Positions 1 through 9,653 of a stretch of DNA of 64,000 nt are shown here, in pieces. Source of the stretch: Bubalus kerabau (lineage: Eukaryota > Chordata > Mammalia > Artiodactyla > Bovidae). Position 1 is the stretch's first letter, and each line of letters opens with the position of its first letter. The position numbers and the translations under genes were made by a program. The stretch lies in NCBI RefSeq assembly GCF_029407905.1, contig NC_073630.1:49625001-49689000 (forward strand). Direction: 5' to 3'. The notes beneath the pieces were generated by a model. That model ran no database searches. It was not told the DNA's origin and saw only the letters and a list, made by a program, of their open reading frames with translations.

Positions 1-843
1 AGCCAGGTTGTTTTTCTTAGCAGACCCCAGCCTGAGGTTGCAGGGGGGACAGGGATCACAAACATTTAAACACAGAAGTCCCCAAACGGCATACAGGGCA
101 CCCATTGTGCGGATCCCGGGCGCAGCCTCCACTGATGGGTTTACCATCCGCACACTTAGTCCTCTCTGGAAACCTCTTCATGAGTCTGCCTCCTTCTTTC
201 CAGATAACCAGGCCCAGAGATGGACTTTTCCTTCCAGACTCTCTGTATCTGTCTAAAAACCGTTCAGCTTTTAAGACTTTCCACTTTCATCATCACAGGT
301 TGGAGTCTGCCACCTCCGGGGAAATGCAGAGATATTTACAATCTGGGAAGCTGCCAAACACCTGGTTGGGCTTTTCTATCTAAGGGGAGTGACTCCCAGG
401 GATGGCTGACTCCTGGCCAGTTGACCCGCAGCCCAGGGCATTGGGAAGAGACTTGGGAAGCTCCAGGCAGTAGCCTTTCCCCTCCTGGAGGAGCAAGATA
501 TAAGCAGGCAATGGCAAGGACCACTCCAGGGTCCCTTCTTGAGGCTTCTTTCCAGGAGCCCTGCCTCCATGGGATGAGTCAGAGGACAGAGACAGCCCTA
601 GTGGTCCTGGTTGTTTTCAAATACTTAGAGTTTATGAAGGTGGCAGGAGCAGGTTTCCTAAATTCCCTGGAAGCTGGGTCCCAGCCTAAGAATCTGACAG
701 TGAGCCTCCCCTGCTCAATTTGTCCATGTTAAAATGGAGGAGACCAGCCAACGTGCTGGCCAGAGAAGCACTTTATCCTGTCACTGCAAGGAAATTTCTG
801 TTAACTAAGATTTGCTTTTTCAATGCTCCTCTCCCTCTGAATA
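1..843. other. unique sequence, nothing recognised
   Basis: No repeat family, RNA gene or convincing exon is seen. A 170-codon open frame (220-732, +) has no recognisable domain and overlaps open frames on the other strand, as expected in GC-rich unique DNA. An AP-1/MAF-like TGAGTCAG lies near 575. Confidence 0.5.
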
Positions 844-1055
844 GGGCTTCTCAGGTGGCTCAGTGGTAAAGAATCTGCCTGCCGATGCAGAAGATGCAAG
901 TTCAATCCCTGGGTTGGGAAGATCCTCTGGAGTAGGAAATGGCAAACCACTCCAGTATTCTTGCCTGGATGGACAGAGGAGCCTGGAGGGCTACAGTCCA
1001 CGGGGTCACAAAAGAGTCAGACATGACTGAACGACTGAGTGACTGAGCATGCACG
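844..1055 (+). mobile_element. Bov-tA SINE
   Basis: A tRNA-Glu-derived head carries the Pol III A-box-like GGTGGCTCAGTGGTAAAG (about 853-870) and a B-box-like GTTCAATCCC (about 900). It is followed by the Bov-A body with the hallmark phrases CCACTCCAGTATTCTTGCC and AAAGAGTCAGACATGACTGA. The body derives from the 3' end of BovB, so the element probably moves with BovB enzymes. Several substitutions are present, but it is close to full length. Confidence 0.95.
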
Positions 1056-1789
1056 CTCCCTGTCAATGGGTCTATAAACTCTTCTCCTTCTAAGACTCTC
1101 CTCCTTCAGTGTTTGAAGTTTGAAACTTTCCCAAGCCTTTAGGAGAAACATTTGTTCTATTGAAATTCACACATTTCAGGAATTTCTTTTCAAACATTTT
1201 TAGAGCTCTATCCCAGAGCCAAATCATATTCTGCTCTATCTCCTGCACCTGCTACTGCTTCTCTGCTGGGCCACAACAGGTGGTGCTGGAACCAGGGTCT
1301 TGGAAGGTATGCGGGCAGCAGTTTAGCAGGGAGGTGAGCACGTGAGAGAGAGGAGAGGAGACTCTCAGCAGCTGGAGGTCAGTCCTGCAGGGCACCCTGG
1401 GAGAGACTGTGGAACAGGACTCCAATTGTCGAACTGATGGGCAAGGAAGCGGCCCTTGTTGACTGGTTCTGCTCTTGGTGTGCTCATTCCCTGGCGCTTC
1501 CACGCCCACAGCTCAAGGATGTCCTTAGGCGGAGAGAGACATGGAGCCCCAGGCCAGCATGGAATGCTCAGCAGGCCACTTCCGGGGTAGGCTGAGAGGA
1601 TATGGAAGGGGCCCCAGCCGTGGTTACAGTATCTGCTGTACCCTCAGGTGATGAGGAAGGACACAGTCATCAGAATGAGACGGGACTGTTCTCACTCAAC
1701 TGTGTTTACTAAGGCAGGCAAGTGGGCTACTAGGAATACCTGCTAACACTAGTTGAGAGGACAAGGGCTGAGAAGCAGAAGGTTTGGTT
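1056..1789. other. unique sequence, nothing recognised
   Basis: No repeat or exon recognised. An 85-codon frame on the minus strand (1252-1509) has no known domain and is treated as chance. Confidence 0.45.
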
Positions 1790-2130
1790 TCACCCACAGT
1801 TTGCTATTTATCCATTTACTTAGCAGATATTTACAGCTGGCCCACCTGGCTCTGCTTGCGGCTGGGGTTCAGCAGAGGGCAAACCAGGCTCTGGCTCTGC
1901 CTCGGGGGACCCAGTCTAGCAGGGGACACAGACAAGCAAGCAGTCAATGTAGGGGAGAGTGGCAGCCGGCCAGAGGGGCCCCTCCTCGAGGCTGGTAGAC
2001 TCAGGCTACCCCTCCTTAAGAAGGGAGGGGAACAGTATTCCAGGGAGAAGGAACAGAATGTGAGAATGCCTAGAGGTCCCAGGGCGGTACAGAGTCGAGA
2101 CTGTTCTCTAGTCAGTGGTGAGTGGGAATG
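1790..2130 (+). repeat. ancient mammal-wide interspersed repeat (L1M-type, tentative)
   Basis: The order of phrases matches a high-copy mammalian repeat: tccatttacttagcagatat, then 'ggacacagacaagcaa', then 'cagtattccagggagaagga' and 'acagaatgtgag'. Related fragments recur at 5150, 6160, 13300, 21880, 32630, 41090 and 44640. The family is not certain from memory; an old LINE-1 3' region is the best guess. Confidence 0.5.
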
Positions 2131-2211
2131 ATGCCTGAAAAAAAGAACAAGACTCTATCTTATGGGACCTTGGCAGCCACCTCACAGCACTTATGTTGTA
2201 TACTGAAGCAA

Positions 2212-2346
2212 TGCTGCTGCTGCTGCTAAGTCGCTTCAGTCATGTCCGACTCTGTGCGACCCCATAGACAGCAGCCCAACAGGCTCCTCCGTCCATGGGG
2301 TTTTCCAGGCAAGAGTACTGGAGTGGGGTGCCATCGCCTTCTCCAA
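2212..2346 (-). mobile_element. Bov-A SINE unit (Bov-A2 type, single unit)
   Basis: The element starts with a (TGC)n run followed by TAAGTCGCTTCAGTCATGTC and ends at CCATCGCCTTCTCCAATG. Read on the minus strand it is one Bov-A unit with an (AGC)n tail. Most Bov-A2 copies are dimers, so this is a monomer or a 5'-truncated copy. The trinucleotide tail is a likely microsatellite. Confidence 0.88.
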
Positions 2347-3887
2347 TGAGGAACGGCTTAGTACTATTGTTGTTGTTATTATTCAATTAACATTTACTTA
2401 ATTGTTTCATTGCCTCTCGAATCCTACCTCTTCCTTCTGAGTTCAGTTCCCTTCTTCTTGAAGAATGTCTTTTAGTAGCTCTTCCCTAACGATTATGACC
2501 GGTGAACTCGCTCAGTCAAGGGTGGATCCATTTTTCTTGGGGCCTAAAGCTTATGCAGTTTGGAGTCTTCTTTAAAAGAAACAACACAGCTATAAAAACA
2601 AGACTAAGAATTAAAGTAAATATTGACAACGAGAAAAGAAATCTCAACACAGTTTTAAAAGCTGACACCTAAAACAAACAGTATAAAATCTAGAAAAATA
2701 ACAGTTTTTATTAATTAACTATAATTTTTTTCTAACTTCTTCTCATGGTGGTGGCATTGGAATGACCATGGGCCTTTTGGGGTTTGAGTAGGAGGAAGAT
2801 GAGTTGGCCTACATTTATTTTGGGTTTCATGGATATATTAGGTGGTTTGCAGTCATTTCCATGTGTAATTTAGTTATTGCCGGGTGTACAGATTTTGGAA
2901 TAGCTTCCAAAAACACTCCTACCATCCACATGCTGCCTTGCCTGGCACACAGTGTCAGAGGTTGGATGGAGATGTAAAAAACCCTACAATGCCTGGCACT
3001 AAAAATATGTGTATGGTTGAGAAACAAGGTTTAAGATGTATAGTTATATATATAATGTTCCAGCCTGTAGCAAATTCTCATAATATCAGAAATGTAAAAC
3101 TGTAAATGGAGGATTCATTCTTATTCAGTATCTAATCAACATAGAAGTTTTTTTCCATTATAAAGATATTTGAGAATACAATGTATACAATTACATAGTA
3201 TATATTTACAACTTATATGTGAAAGAAATTTTGTAGTGGTTTTCCCAAAGTTGACCACAATCTTAAACATTTATGTGACACTACCAAAAAGAGTTGTAAA
3301 GCTAAAAGAAAAAATTTAAACTATCAATAATAGAAAACAAATTTGATTAATCATGTTAGAGAGGAAAATGTATTATCTTTCTAGTCTATCTATAGAAAAT
3401 GATATCATGAAATCATCACAGAAGAGGTGTTAAAGAATATGTAACTAAAAATAGAGTAAATCTAAATGGAATATGGTATCCTGGATTGGATCTTGGAAAA
3501 TAGAAAGGACATAAGTGGAAAAACTGGTGAAATCAGTGAGTAAATGGTTGGATACAATCACATGGTTACTGATGATGCACAAGTTCAAGGATGAGGCAGG
3601 TATTTGAACATTTGACTTCCCAAAAGCCAAAGCTAAAGCCAGAGCTGAGGAGCAGATATTAGCCAAATATGGAGGTCAAAGTTTCACTCTGTTGCATCTC
3701 TTGATAAAATACAGCCCCTCACCACTAGGTTCCATTCAAGGTCTAATGATCACTCCCAGGACTGCCATGGCATCAACTCATGTGCTAGCCACCCTGGTTT
3801 TCAGTGTCTCTTTTTGTTTTTGATAGGAGAGCATTCATCTTTCTTTCCTATGAACTCAGTTATGTATTTAAATTTCTAGGTGTTTAT

Positions 3888-3888
<1 letters not shown>
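2347..3888. other. AT-rich sequence, no confident feature
   Basis: Composition falls to strongly AT-rich from about 2560. The stretch near 2520-2600 (ggcctaaagcttatgcagtt...) resembles a worn interspersed repeat that I cannot name. No exon-like frame exceeds about 75 codons. Confidence 0.45.

Positions 3889-3936
<48 letters not shown>
3889..3936. repeat. (CA)n(TA)n microsatellite
   Basis: An uninterrupted CA run passes into TATATATATA immediately before the BovB copy. It alternates purine and pyrimidine throughout, so it is probably length-polymorphic. The downstream junction of BovB also carries tatgtatatatg, which suggests that BovB inserted into this tract. Confidence 0.97.
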
Positions 3937-3937
<1 letters not shown>

Positions 3938-4580
3938 GAAATAGATGGGCAAACAGTGGAAACAATGTCAGACTTCATTTTTGGGGGCTCCAAAATCACT
4001 GCAGATGGTGATTGCAGCCATAAAATTAAAAGACGCTTACTCCTTGGAAGGAAAGTTATCACCAACCTAGATAGCATATTAAAAAGCAGAGACATTACTT
4101 TGTCAACAAAGGTCCATCTAGTCAAGGCTATGGTTTTTCCAGTAGTCATGTATGGATGTGAGAGTTGGACTGTGAAGAAAGCTGAGCGCCGAAGAATTGA
4201 TGCTTTTGAACTGTGGTGTTGGAGAAGACTCTTGAGAGTCTCTAGGACTGCAAGGAGATCCAACCAGTCCATTCTAAAGGAGATCAGTCCTGGGTGTCCT
4301 TTGAAAGGACTGATGCTGCAGCTGAAACTCCAATACTTTGGCCACTTCATGCGAAGAGTTGACTCATTGGAAAAGACTCTGATGCTGGGAGGGATTGGGG
4401 GCAGGAGGAGAAGGGGGCGACAGAGGATGAGATGGCTAGATGGCATTATCGACTCGATGGACATGAGTCTGAGTGAACTCCGGGAGTTGGTGATGGACAG
4501 GGAGGCCTGGTGTGCTGCAATTCATGGGGTGGCAAAGAGTCGGACATGACTGAGCGACTGAACTGAACTGAACTGAACTA
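3937..4580 (+). mobile_element. BovB (RTE) LINE, 5'-truncated 3' end
   Basis: It starts inside the reverse-transcriptase ORF at GGAAATAGATGGGCAAACAG and ends in the characteristic (ACTGA)n-type tail, AACTGAACTGAACTGAAC. About 640 bp remain of an element of roughly 3 kb, as expected for 5' truncation during target-primed reverse transcription. It shows little divergence from the consensus phrases and is the best preserved BovB copy in the window. Confidence 0.96.
3956..4549 (+). pseudogene. 3' fragment of the BovB ORF (C-terminal part of the reverse transcriptase polyprotein)
   Basis: This 197-codon frame has no internal stop. It contains the RTE C-terminal signature: FIFGGSKITADGDC near the start, then AMVFPVVMYGCESWTV, then FELWCWRRLLRV, then an arginine-rich GGRRRRGRQRMRW segment, ending in GVAKSRT. 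In an active BovB the whole protein would have an N-terminal endonuclease and a central RT. Both, including the catalytic residues, are absent here, so this copy is dead. The first ATG is simply the first methionine inside the fragment. No host promoter is seen. An unbroken frame suggests a fairly recent insertion. Confidence 0.9.
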
Positions 4581-4892
4581 TGTATATATGAGGGTTTCCA
4601 AGTTAGTTTAGCTCACCAAGTCACAGGCTGATTTTTCAGCAAGAGGGTGGCATGGTGAACATGATGACTTAGAAGATAATTCTAGCTGCAGTGTGGAGAA
4701 TGGATTTCAGCTGTGAGGTAAATAAAAGAGACAGAAAGTTTGATGGAATTCCACTACGGAGATGATAAATGGCAATTTGAATAAGAGGAATCAGAGCAGA
4801 GGAGAGAAGACACTTTAGAGGTAAAGGAACAGAACTTGGTGATAGCACAGCTTTGAGAGCAGGAGAAAGGGAATCTAAGACGTGCCTAGTAG
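4581..4892. other. unique sequence, nothing recognised
   Basis: Purine-rich sequence without a recognised repeat or exon. Confidence 0.4.
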
Positions 4893-4913
4893 GGGTGTGT
4901 GTGTGTGTGTGTT
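4893..4913. repeat. (GT)n microsatellite
   Basis: About nine GT units flanked by aggg and tttagg. Confidence 0.95.
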
Positions 4914-5149
4914 TTAGGAGGGACTGGGAGCAGCTGGGTGGATGGTACTGCTCTTTCTTTTTTTGTTTTTCTTTTCTTTGCTGTTTCTTGAAATAGAAAC
5001 AGAAGAGGAGGCGAAGGAGAAGCCCTGAACGTGCAAAGTTTTAGATGCCTGTGTATCATCTGAGCAAACGTCACAAATTTGCAGCATGAAATATAAGTCA
5101 CAAGCATGGGAGAGGGATCTGATCGACCTGGCCATGTGCATTTGGGACT

Positions 5150-5520
5150 TGCAGTGGACATTAACTCTATATAAGTGTTTAGAAGGTAGCCTGGTGCACA
5201 GTGAGCGTGCACCTGTGATAGTGACCTGTCACTAATGGTCACGGGAGCAGAGGAGACAGGCATTGATGAAACCAATACAAATGTACAACTGTGCTGAGCA
5301 GATGCAGAGAAATACGTGTTGTCAGGAAGCCTGTAACAAGGGAATCTGACACAATGAGGAGAGTCAGGGAAGGCTTCTCTGAGGAAGTGGTACCTGACCA
5401 GAGGCCTGAAGGATGAACAGAAGGTATTAGGCAGCAAGGGGAAGAAGGAACATTCTAGGCGGAGAGAATAGCAGGTGCAAAGCTCTGCGGAGAAGGGATT
5501 TCAGGAAGGGACTACAAGAA
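5150..5520 (+). repeat. ancient mammal-wide interspersed repeat (L1M-type, tentative)
   Basis: Phrases in order: 'agggaaggcttctctgagga', 'ggcctgaaggatgaacag', 'gaacattctaggcgg', 'agcaggtgcaaagctctg'. These belong to the same family as 1790-2130. A 183-codon minus-strand frame crosses this region and is attributed to chance within the repeat. Confidence 0.55.
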
Positions 5521-5809
5521 GTTAATTAACTCTTATTACAGCTGAGGAAGACCTAGGGAGCCTGTGACTCAGGAAAGGACTGTCACCTTTCTGGGAGAAC
5601 AGACTAAACAATTTACAAGGTTCTCTTTTTATATGGTCTCAAATTTCAGAGTTCTGTTTTCCTCTTTTTTTTTTTAATTTGCAAGATGATACTGGGTGGT
5701 GCTCCACATGTTGAAAGAAACTTCTCTAGTAATAAATTGTAGAAATGATCCCTGATAATATAGTCTTTGTGACCCTTTCAACTTCTCATTTTTATAAAAA
5801 GAATTCTAT

Positions 5810-6115
5810 AGAAAATTTACAAGAATAGAATAAAGAACTCCCATAAGTCTCCAGTAGGATTTGTCATTTGTTGAAATTTTGCCAATTTGTTTTCTCTATC
5901 ATCTACCTATTAGTCAATACATTGTATATACACACATGATATCTATATCTAATTATAGTACATATTATTATTGCTGAGTCATTTAAGAGTATATTACAGA
6001 CAGCACAATCTTCATCCTTAAATACTCCAACGTGCGTTTCCTAAGAATGAGGGTATTCTCTTATATGACTATGGTACAGTGATGAACTTCAAAACTGGGT
6101 CTGTATTCTAGGGTT
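5810..6115 (-). repeat. L1M-type LINE fragment
   Basis: Phrases: 'aagaactcccataagtctcc', 'tttgttgaaattttgcca', 'gagtatattacagacagca', 'aaatactccaacgtgcg', 'tttcctaagaatgag'. This order is typical of mammalian LINE-1 3' regions, strongly diverged. Orientation is less certain than identity. Confidence 0.6.
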
Positions 6116-6159
6116 CTATGATCTCTTTAAATATCAAGGGTCATCAACATCAAATCTAT

Positions 6160-6345
6160 ACTGAGCATCTGCTGTACGCAAGATGCCATCCTCTGAACTG
6201 AGTGTTCAGACTGTTATGAGAAGCAAATCAATAGGCAGATATATACATTGAAATTTGGAAAGAGTGATAGCAGATGCAAGCAGGAATGCCAGGGGAATGT
6301 GGAGGAAGAAAATCTGGGCAGAGACATCTAGCTGTCTATCCCATC
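6160..6345 (+). repeat. ancient mammal-wide interspersed repeat fragment
   Basis: 'actgagcatctgctgtacg' followed by 'gagtgttcagactgttatg' and 'gcaggaatgccaggggaatg' resembles the 5' part of the repeat family seen at 1790. It is short and diverged. Confidence 0.4.
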
Positions 6346-6359
6346 TATCCCATTTTCCT

Positions 6360-6815
6360 CTTCCTTCTCACTGACTGGGCCTTAGGGTTTCCAATGTACC
6401 CAACCCAAAAACTAGATTCTTCAATTTCTCTTTCGAGACATTGAAGATGGATAAGCAAAAGTCATTGGTCAGAACTGCTGGGGTCTAGCCACCTGGGAGG
6501 CACACACTTTGATTTTTGATACTTCTTCCTTCCTGCTGCTAGGAATATCATTGTGATAGCTGGAGCTGCAGCAGCCATCTTGCAGCCACAAGGTTGCATT
6601 AAAGCTAGAAACAAATGTTAAGAATGGTAGAGCATAAAGCCACAACAATCCCGGATTGCTGGTGATAAACTAGAGCTACCATATAACAAACTTGAACTGT
6701 CAACTCCAAGCTCTTTAAGAGGAAGGAATTAAAACTATCTCATTTAAGCCATTAATTGGGTTATTTGTTACATATAGCTGAATTCAATCCTAACAAATTA
6801 CCCGATACACTCTTG
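6360..6815 (+). repeat. probable old LTR (MaLR/ERVL type)
   Basis: The phrases 'agctggagctgcagcagcca', 'ggtagagcataaagccac', 'tttaagccattaattgggtt' and the terminal 'caatcctaacaaatta' follow the order seen in the 3' part of mammalian MaLR-type LTRs. The assignment is from memory. No internal retroviral coding sequence is visible nearby. Confidence 0.45.
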
Positions 6816-7134
6816 GAAATCCCAGGGACAATTCTTTGCAGATTATGAAGGATAAGTAAGAAAGAATTGGCTAGAAGGGTAGGAGGAGGCTCCAGAGTAT
6901 AAATTTTAGTTTAAGAGTGGCAGGTGCAACTGAACAAATTTGAGGAGAGTCTCAGTATTGAATTTTAGTTTGGGGAAGCAATTCAGTTTTAGATAGCTAC
7001 ACTTTAAGGAGGTGAAAGAATAAAGTCAGGAAAATTAGTAAGAGAATCAATGTGAGAATCTCTGCAAGGAATGGTAGCATCCTGAAATAAGGCTGCACAT
7101 CAGTGCTCAAAGAAAAAAAAAACAAATGGCTCTC

Positions 7135-7295
7135 CTGTCAGCACAACTTGGGGTCCCCTCTGGGCTTTGCTACTTATTAGCTATATGACCCTGAGCAAAT
7201 GACTTCTCAATGCCTCGGTCCTCTCCTATTTCTATGAGATTGTTCAGATAATTCAATGAGGACATGCATGCATGGTGCTTAGAGCAGTACCTGGC
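7135..7295 (+). repeat. MIR SINE
   Basis: The core phrases 'ctacttattagctatatgac', 'gagcaaatgacttctcaatg' and 'ttagagcagtacctggcac' match the MIR tRNA-derived/core order with heavy divergence. Confidence 0.75.
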
Positions 7296-7833
7296 ACCGG
7301 TAAATTGTTGCTGAGTCCACGGGAGTGAAAGATGGATTCTAAGCAATAATCTAGAATAAGATGGACTCAACCTAATGCTGAGACCAGTTGGATGGTAGGA
7401 GAGGTGAGTGAGTGAAAGGAATTTAAAATGTCTCCCAGACTTCTATGGAAGAACCAATTTGGGGAGAAAGACAATGATTCTAGTTTCACATCTGCAGAGC
7501 TGGTGGTCTCTCTGGCCGTCCAGCTGGAGATGACCTGTGTTCCCCTGAATGGGCAGTTATATAGCCAGGCAAGGATCTGAGCTGGAGGCAGACTGGTGCA
7601 GATGGAGATGGGGGTCGAGATGGATGAGACCACAGCCTGCAGGTGAGTGGGTAGAATGAAAAGAGAAGAAGGTCAAGAGGGAGCCATGTGGCTAGTGCTG
7701 GTGGACAATGGAGTCATCAAGGAAACTGAAGCGGACCGGGTTTGAGGTCATAGGAAAAGCAGAAGGAGTGCCCCAGAAGACTAAAGGGAGAGAACACTTG
7801 CAGAAAGAAGTATCAATAGGCTTAAATGCAGCT
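7296..7833 (+). repeat. ancient interspersed repeat, 3' part (tentative L1M type)
   Basis: Purine-rich phrases such as 'tgacctgtgttcccctgaat', 'atggagtcatcaaggaaact' and 'gaggtcataggaaaagcag' resemble the later part of the family seen at 21880-22790. It is interrupted by the SINE at 7834 and may continue after it. Family and limits are uncertain. Confidence 0.35.
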
Positions 7834-8047
7834 GCATGTTCTAAGTTACTTCAGTCATATCCGACTTTATGCAACCCTATGGACTATAGTCTGCCAGGCT
7901 CCTCAGTCCATGGAATTCTCCAGGCTAGAATATTGGAGTGGGTTGCCATTTCCTTCTCCAGGGAATCTTCCTGACCCAGGGATCGAACCCGCCTCTCTTA
8001 CATCTCCTGCATTGGCAGGCGGGTCCTTTACCACTAGTGCCGCCTGA
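7834..8047 (-). mobile_element. Bov-tA SINE
   Basis: The minus-strand copy is nearly full length. The Bov-A body (TAAGTTACTTCAGTCATATC... TTCTCCAGGCTAGAATATTG) is followed by the reversed B box (GGGATCGAACCC, near 7979-7990) and the reversed A box (CCTTTACCACTAGTGCCGCC). Confidence 0.94.
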
Positions 8048-8207
8048 GATGGGCAGCAGAGCCATCAAATAAAATCTGAGAAGTGGGCTTGGGGTTGAGC
8101 AGCAAAGAGGTCACTGGGGCCCCAGGGTTAACTGAGGGCCACCAGGGAGTCAGAACTCGGGGTTCTGATCGGGCTGGCAGGCAGAGTGTGGATAGTAGAG
8201 CGGGAAA

Positions 8208-8541
8208 CGAGAATTAAGGATCAGGAGACCGATTGTGTGAAGAGAGTTATGTGGTCAGTAGTGGGAACTAATAGAAGATGTAAGGAAAGTAAGGTGCTAG
8301 AAGGAGCCTTAGGAAAATGAGAGGTGCGGGCTCGATGTCACTGAGAGGATCCAAGGCTGGGGCAGGGTCTTTGCCGCACGCCCCCCGAGCGTGGAAAACG
8401 GCCCACTGTGTGGCTGGGAAGCCGAGTGCCCGGCAGGGCTAGGCTGGGAGATGGCGCAGAGAATCTCCAGTCTGAGCAGCGGTCAGAGGAGGGCAGAGAG
8501 AGCGGGAAGGGGACGGAGGAGAAGGCGGACACTAGTGACCC
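8208..8541. repeat. left arm of an imperfect inverted repeat flanking a CpG island
   Basis: The reverse complement of this segment aligns collinearly with 9170-9653. The best anchors are 8527-8541 against 9170-9184 (15 of 15), 8344-8373 against 9325-9356 (about 28 of 32), and 8282-8340 against 9515-9580 (roughly 75 percent). Matching falls away below about 8208. Overall identity is about 75 percent by eye. The left arm lacks the BovB insertion present in the right arm. Confidence 0.85.
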
Positions 8542-8679
8542 GAACTCCCCCTGTGGGAGGACCGGAGCCGCCGGCGCTTTGACAAGCATCTTCAGGGAGC
8601 AACAGAGACTCAACGACTAGCCGGGCCTGGTACTCCCAGCTGAGCCCGCGGCGGCACCCTCATCACCAAGTTCCACCGT

Positions 8680-8991
8680 GTGAGGGTCAAGACATCGGAG
8701 CCGCCAGAGCAGACGCGGGGATGCGGCCCGAGACGGAGGACTGACTGTACGATGTTGAAGGCAGATGCGTTAGAGGCGCGGAGCGCGAGCAGCGGAGTCG
8801 GACACCCGGGAGGGAAGCGGCCCGCGGTCCCCGCTCCATCCCTCCCGGATCCCTGGGCCCCAGGTTCCCGGCGGGGAAGCAGCTCCAGGACGCCCAGGGC
8901 CTGCAAGCAAGCCGGAAGGGGGCAGCAGCGCCCCGCGAAAGCCGCTCTCCGGGGCCTGCGGGCGCGGGAGGCGAATGGCTGCTCCCCACAG
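8680..8991 (+). other. candidate first exon ending at a splice donor
   Basis: The sequence CCACAG|GTGGGT at 8991/8992 is close to the mammalian donor consensus (CAG|GTRAGT). An open frame begins at ATG 8680 and stays open through the donor (104 codons to 8991). Its translation is rich in R, G, P and S and matches no family I know, so the exon could equally be 5' UTR or non-coding. The transcription start and the acceptor exon are not visible. The call rests on the CpG island plus the donor only. Confidence 0.3.
8912..8926 (+). promoter_or_regulatory. CTCF-like motif inside the CpG island
   Basis: CCGGAAGGGGGCAGC agrees with the CTCF core (CCASYAGRKGGCRSY) at about 13 of 15 positions by eye. 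It lies 65 bp upstream of the candidate splice donor. A single motif match is weak evidence of binding. Confidence 0.3.
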
Positions 8992-9169
8992 GTGGGTGGG
9001 GGCTCCGCGGACCAGGCCGGGCCCCCCTCAGCCCCCTAGCCGGCCTGCTGCGACTGCTGCGCCCCTCAACCCCGACCACGGGCCCGGGCATTCCCTTTTG
9101 GGCCTCTGCCCTCTGGGGGCAACCTCCAGAAGCTGTACTCCTGAATCTGCACAGAGCGCTCAGTAGCTA

Positions 9170-9653
9170 GGGTCACTAGTGTCCTTCTCCTCTGCCTCCC
9201 TCCCTGCTCTTCTCTGCCCAGGAAGCTCCGACTGGGGAGCCTCCACACCATCTCCTAACCTCCCTGCCACCCTCACTGGGCTCTCAGGGCGCTCTGGCTT
9301 TCCGGCCTCACGGTGGAGGCGTGTGCAAAGACCCTGGCCCAGCCTTGGGTCCTCTCACAGTTGTCAGATGAGATGGTTAGATGGCATCACTGACTCAGTG
9401 GACATGAGTTTGAGCAAGCTCGGGGGGATGGTGAAGGACTGGGAAGCCTGGCATGCTGCAGTCCATGGGGTGGCAAAGAGTCAGACACAACTGAGGGACT
9501 GAACAACCACCACCGTTATCAAGCCGGCATTTCTCATCTTTCTAAGGCTCTTTCCTGCATCTTACTTTCTTTCTGTTTTCTTCTTATTCGCTCCCACTAG
9601 TGCATAACTCCCTCCTCCCCTCATCTCGGACCAGCCCTACTCCTAATTCTCAC
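9170..9653. repeat. right arm of the imperfect inverted repeat, split by BovB
   Basis: This is the counterpart of 8208-8541 in opposite orientation. Segment 9170-9366 pairs with 8541 down to about 8335, and 9510-9653 pairs with the remaining left arm. The intervening 9367-9509 is a BovB 3' end that the left arm lacks. Without that insertion the arms are almost equal in length (about 334 and 337 bp). Confidence 0.85.
9367..9509 (+). mobile_element. BovB 3' end, short
   Basis: GATGAGATGGTTAGATGGC to AGTCAGACACAACTGAGGGACTGAAC is the last ~140 bp of BovB. It is flanked by a probable 7-bp target-site duplication, GTTGTCA (9360-9366) and GTTATCA (9515-9521). It inserted into the right arm of the inverted repeat. 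Confidence 0.9.

Larger units (their letters stand above)
8325..9095. promoter_or_regulatory. CpG island, candidate promoter
   Basis: CpG dinucleotides are dense here (for example GGCGCGGAGCGCGAGCAGCG near 8776 and GGGCGCGGGAGGCG near 8960), while the rest of the window is CpG-poor. No TATA box is evident, as is usual for CpG-island promoters. A good + strand splice donor lies at 8991/8992. No recognised ruminant SINE lies inside the island. It is the only strong promoter candidate in the window. The gene or lncRNA it would serve is not identifiable. Confidence 0.75.

Noticed and set aside
220..732. 170-codon + frame as an exon or gene
   Set aside because: No recognisable family, and several frames on both strands overlap it.
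844..920. tRNA gene (tRNA-Glu-like head)
   Set aside because: The A and B boxes belong to Bov-tA SINE heads, which recur throughout the window; none folds as an intact tRNA gene by eye.
4886..5437. 183-codon minus-strand frame as a gene
   Set aside because: It crosses a GT microsatellite and an ancient repeat; the ends of the frame translate simple sequence.
8687..9091. 134-codon minus-strand frame in the CpG island
   Set aside because: High GC content makes long frames common; no donor or acceptor fits on that strand.
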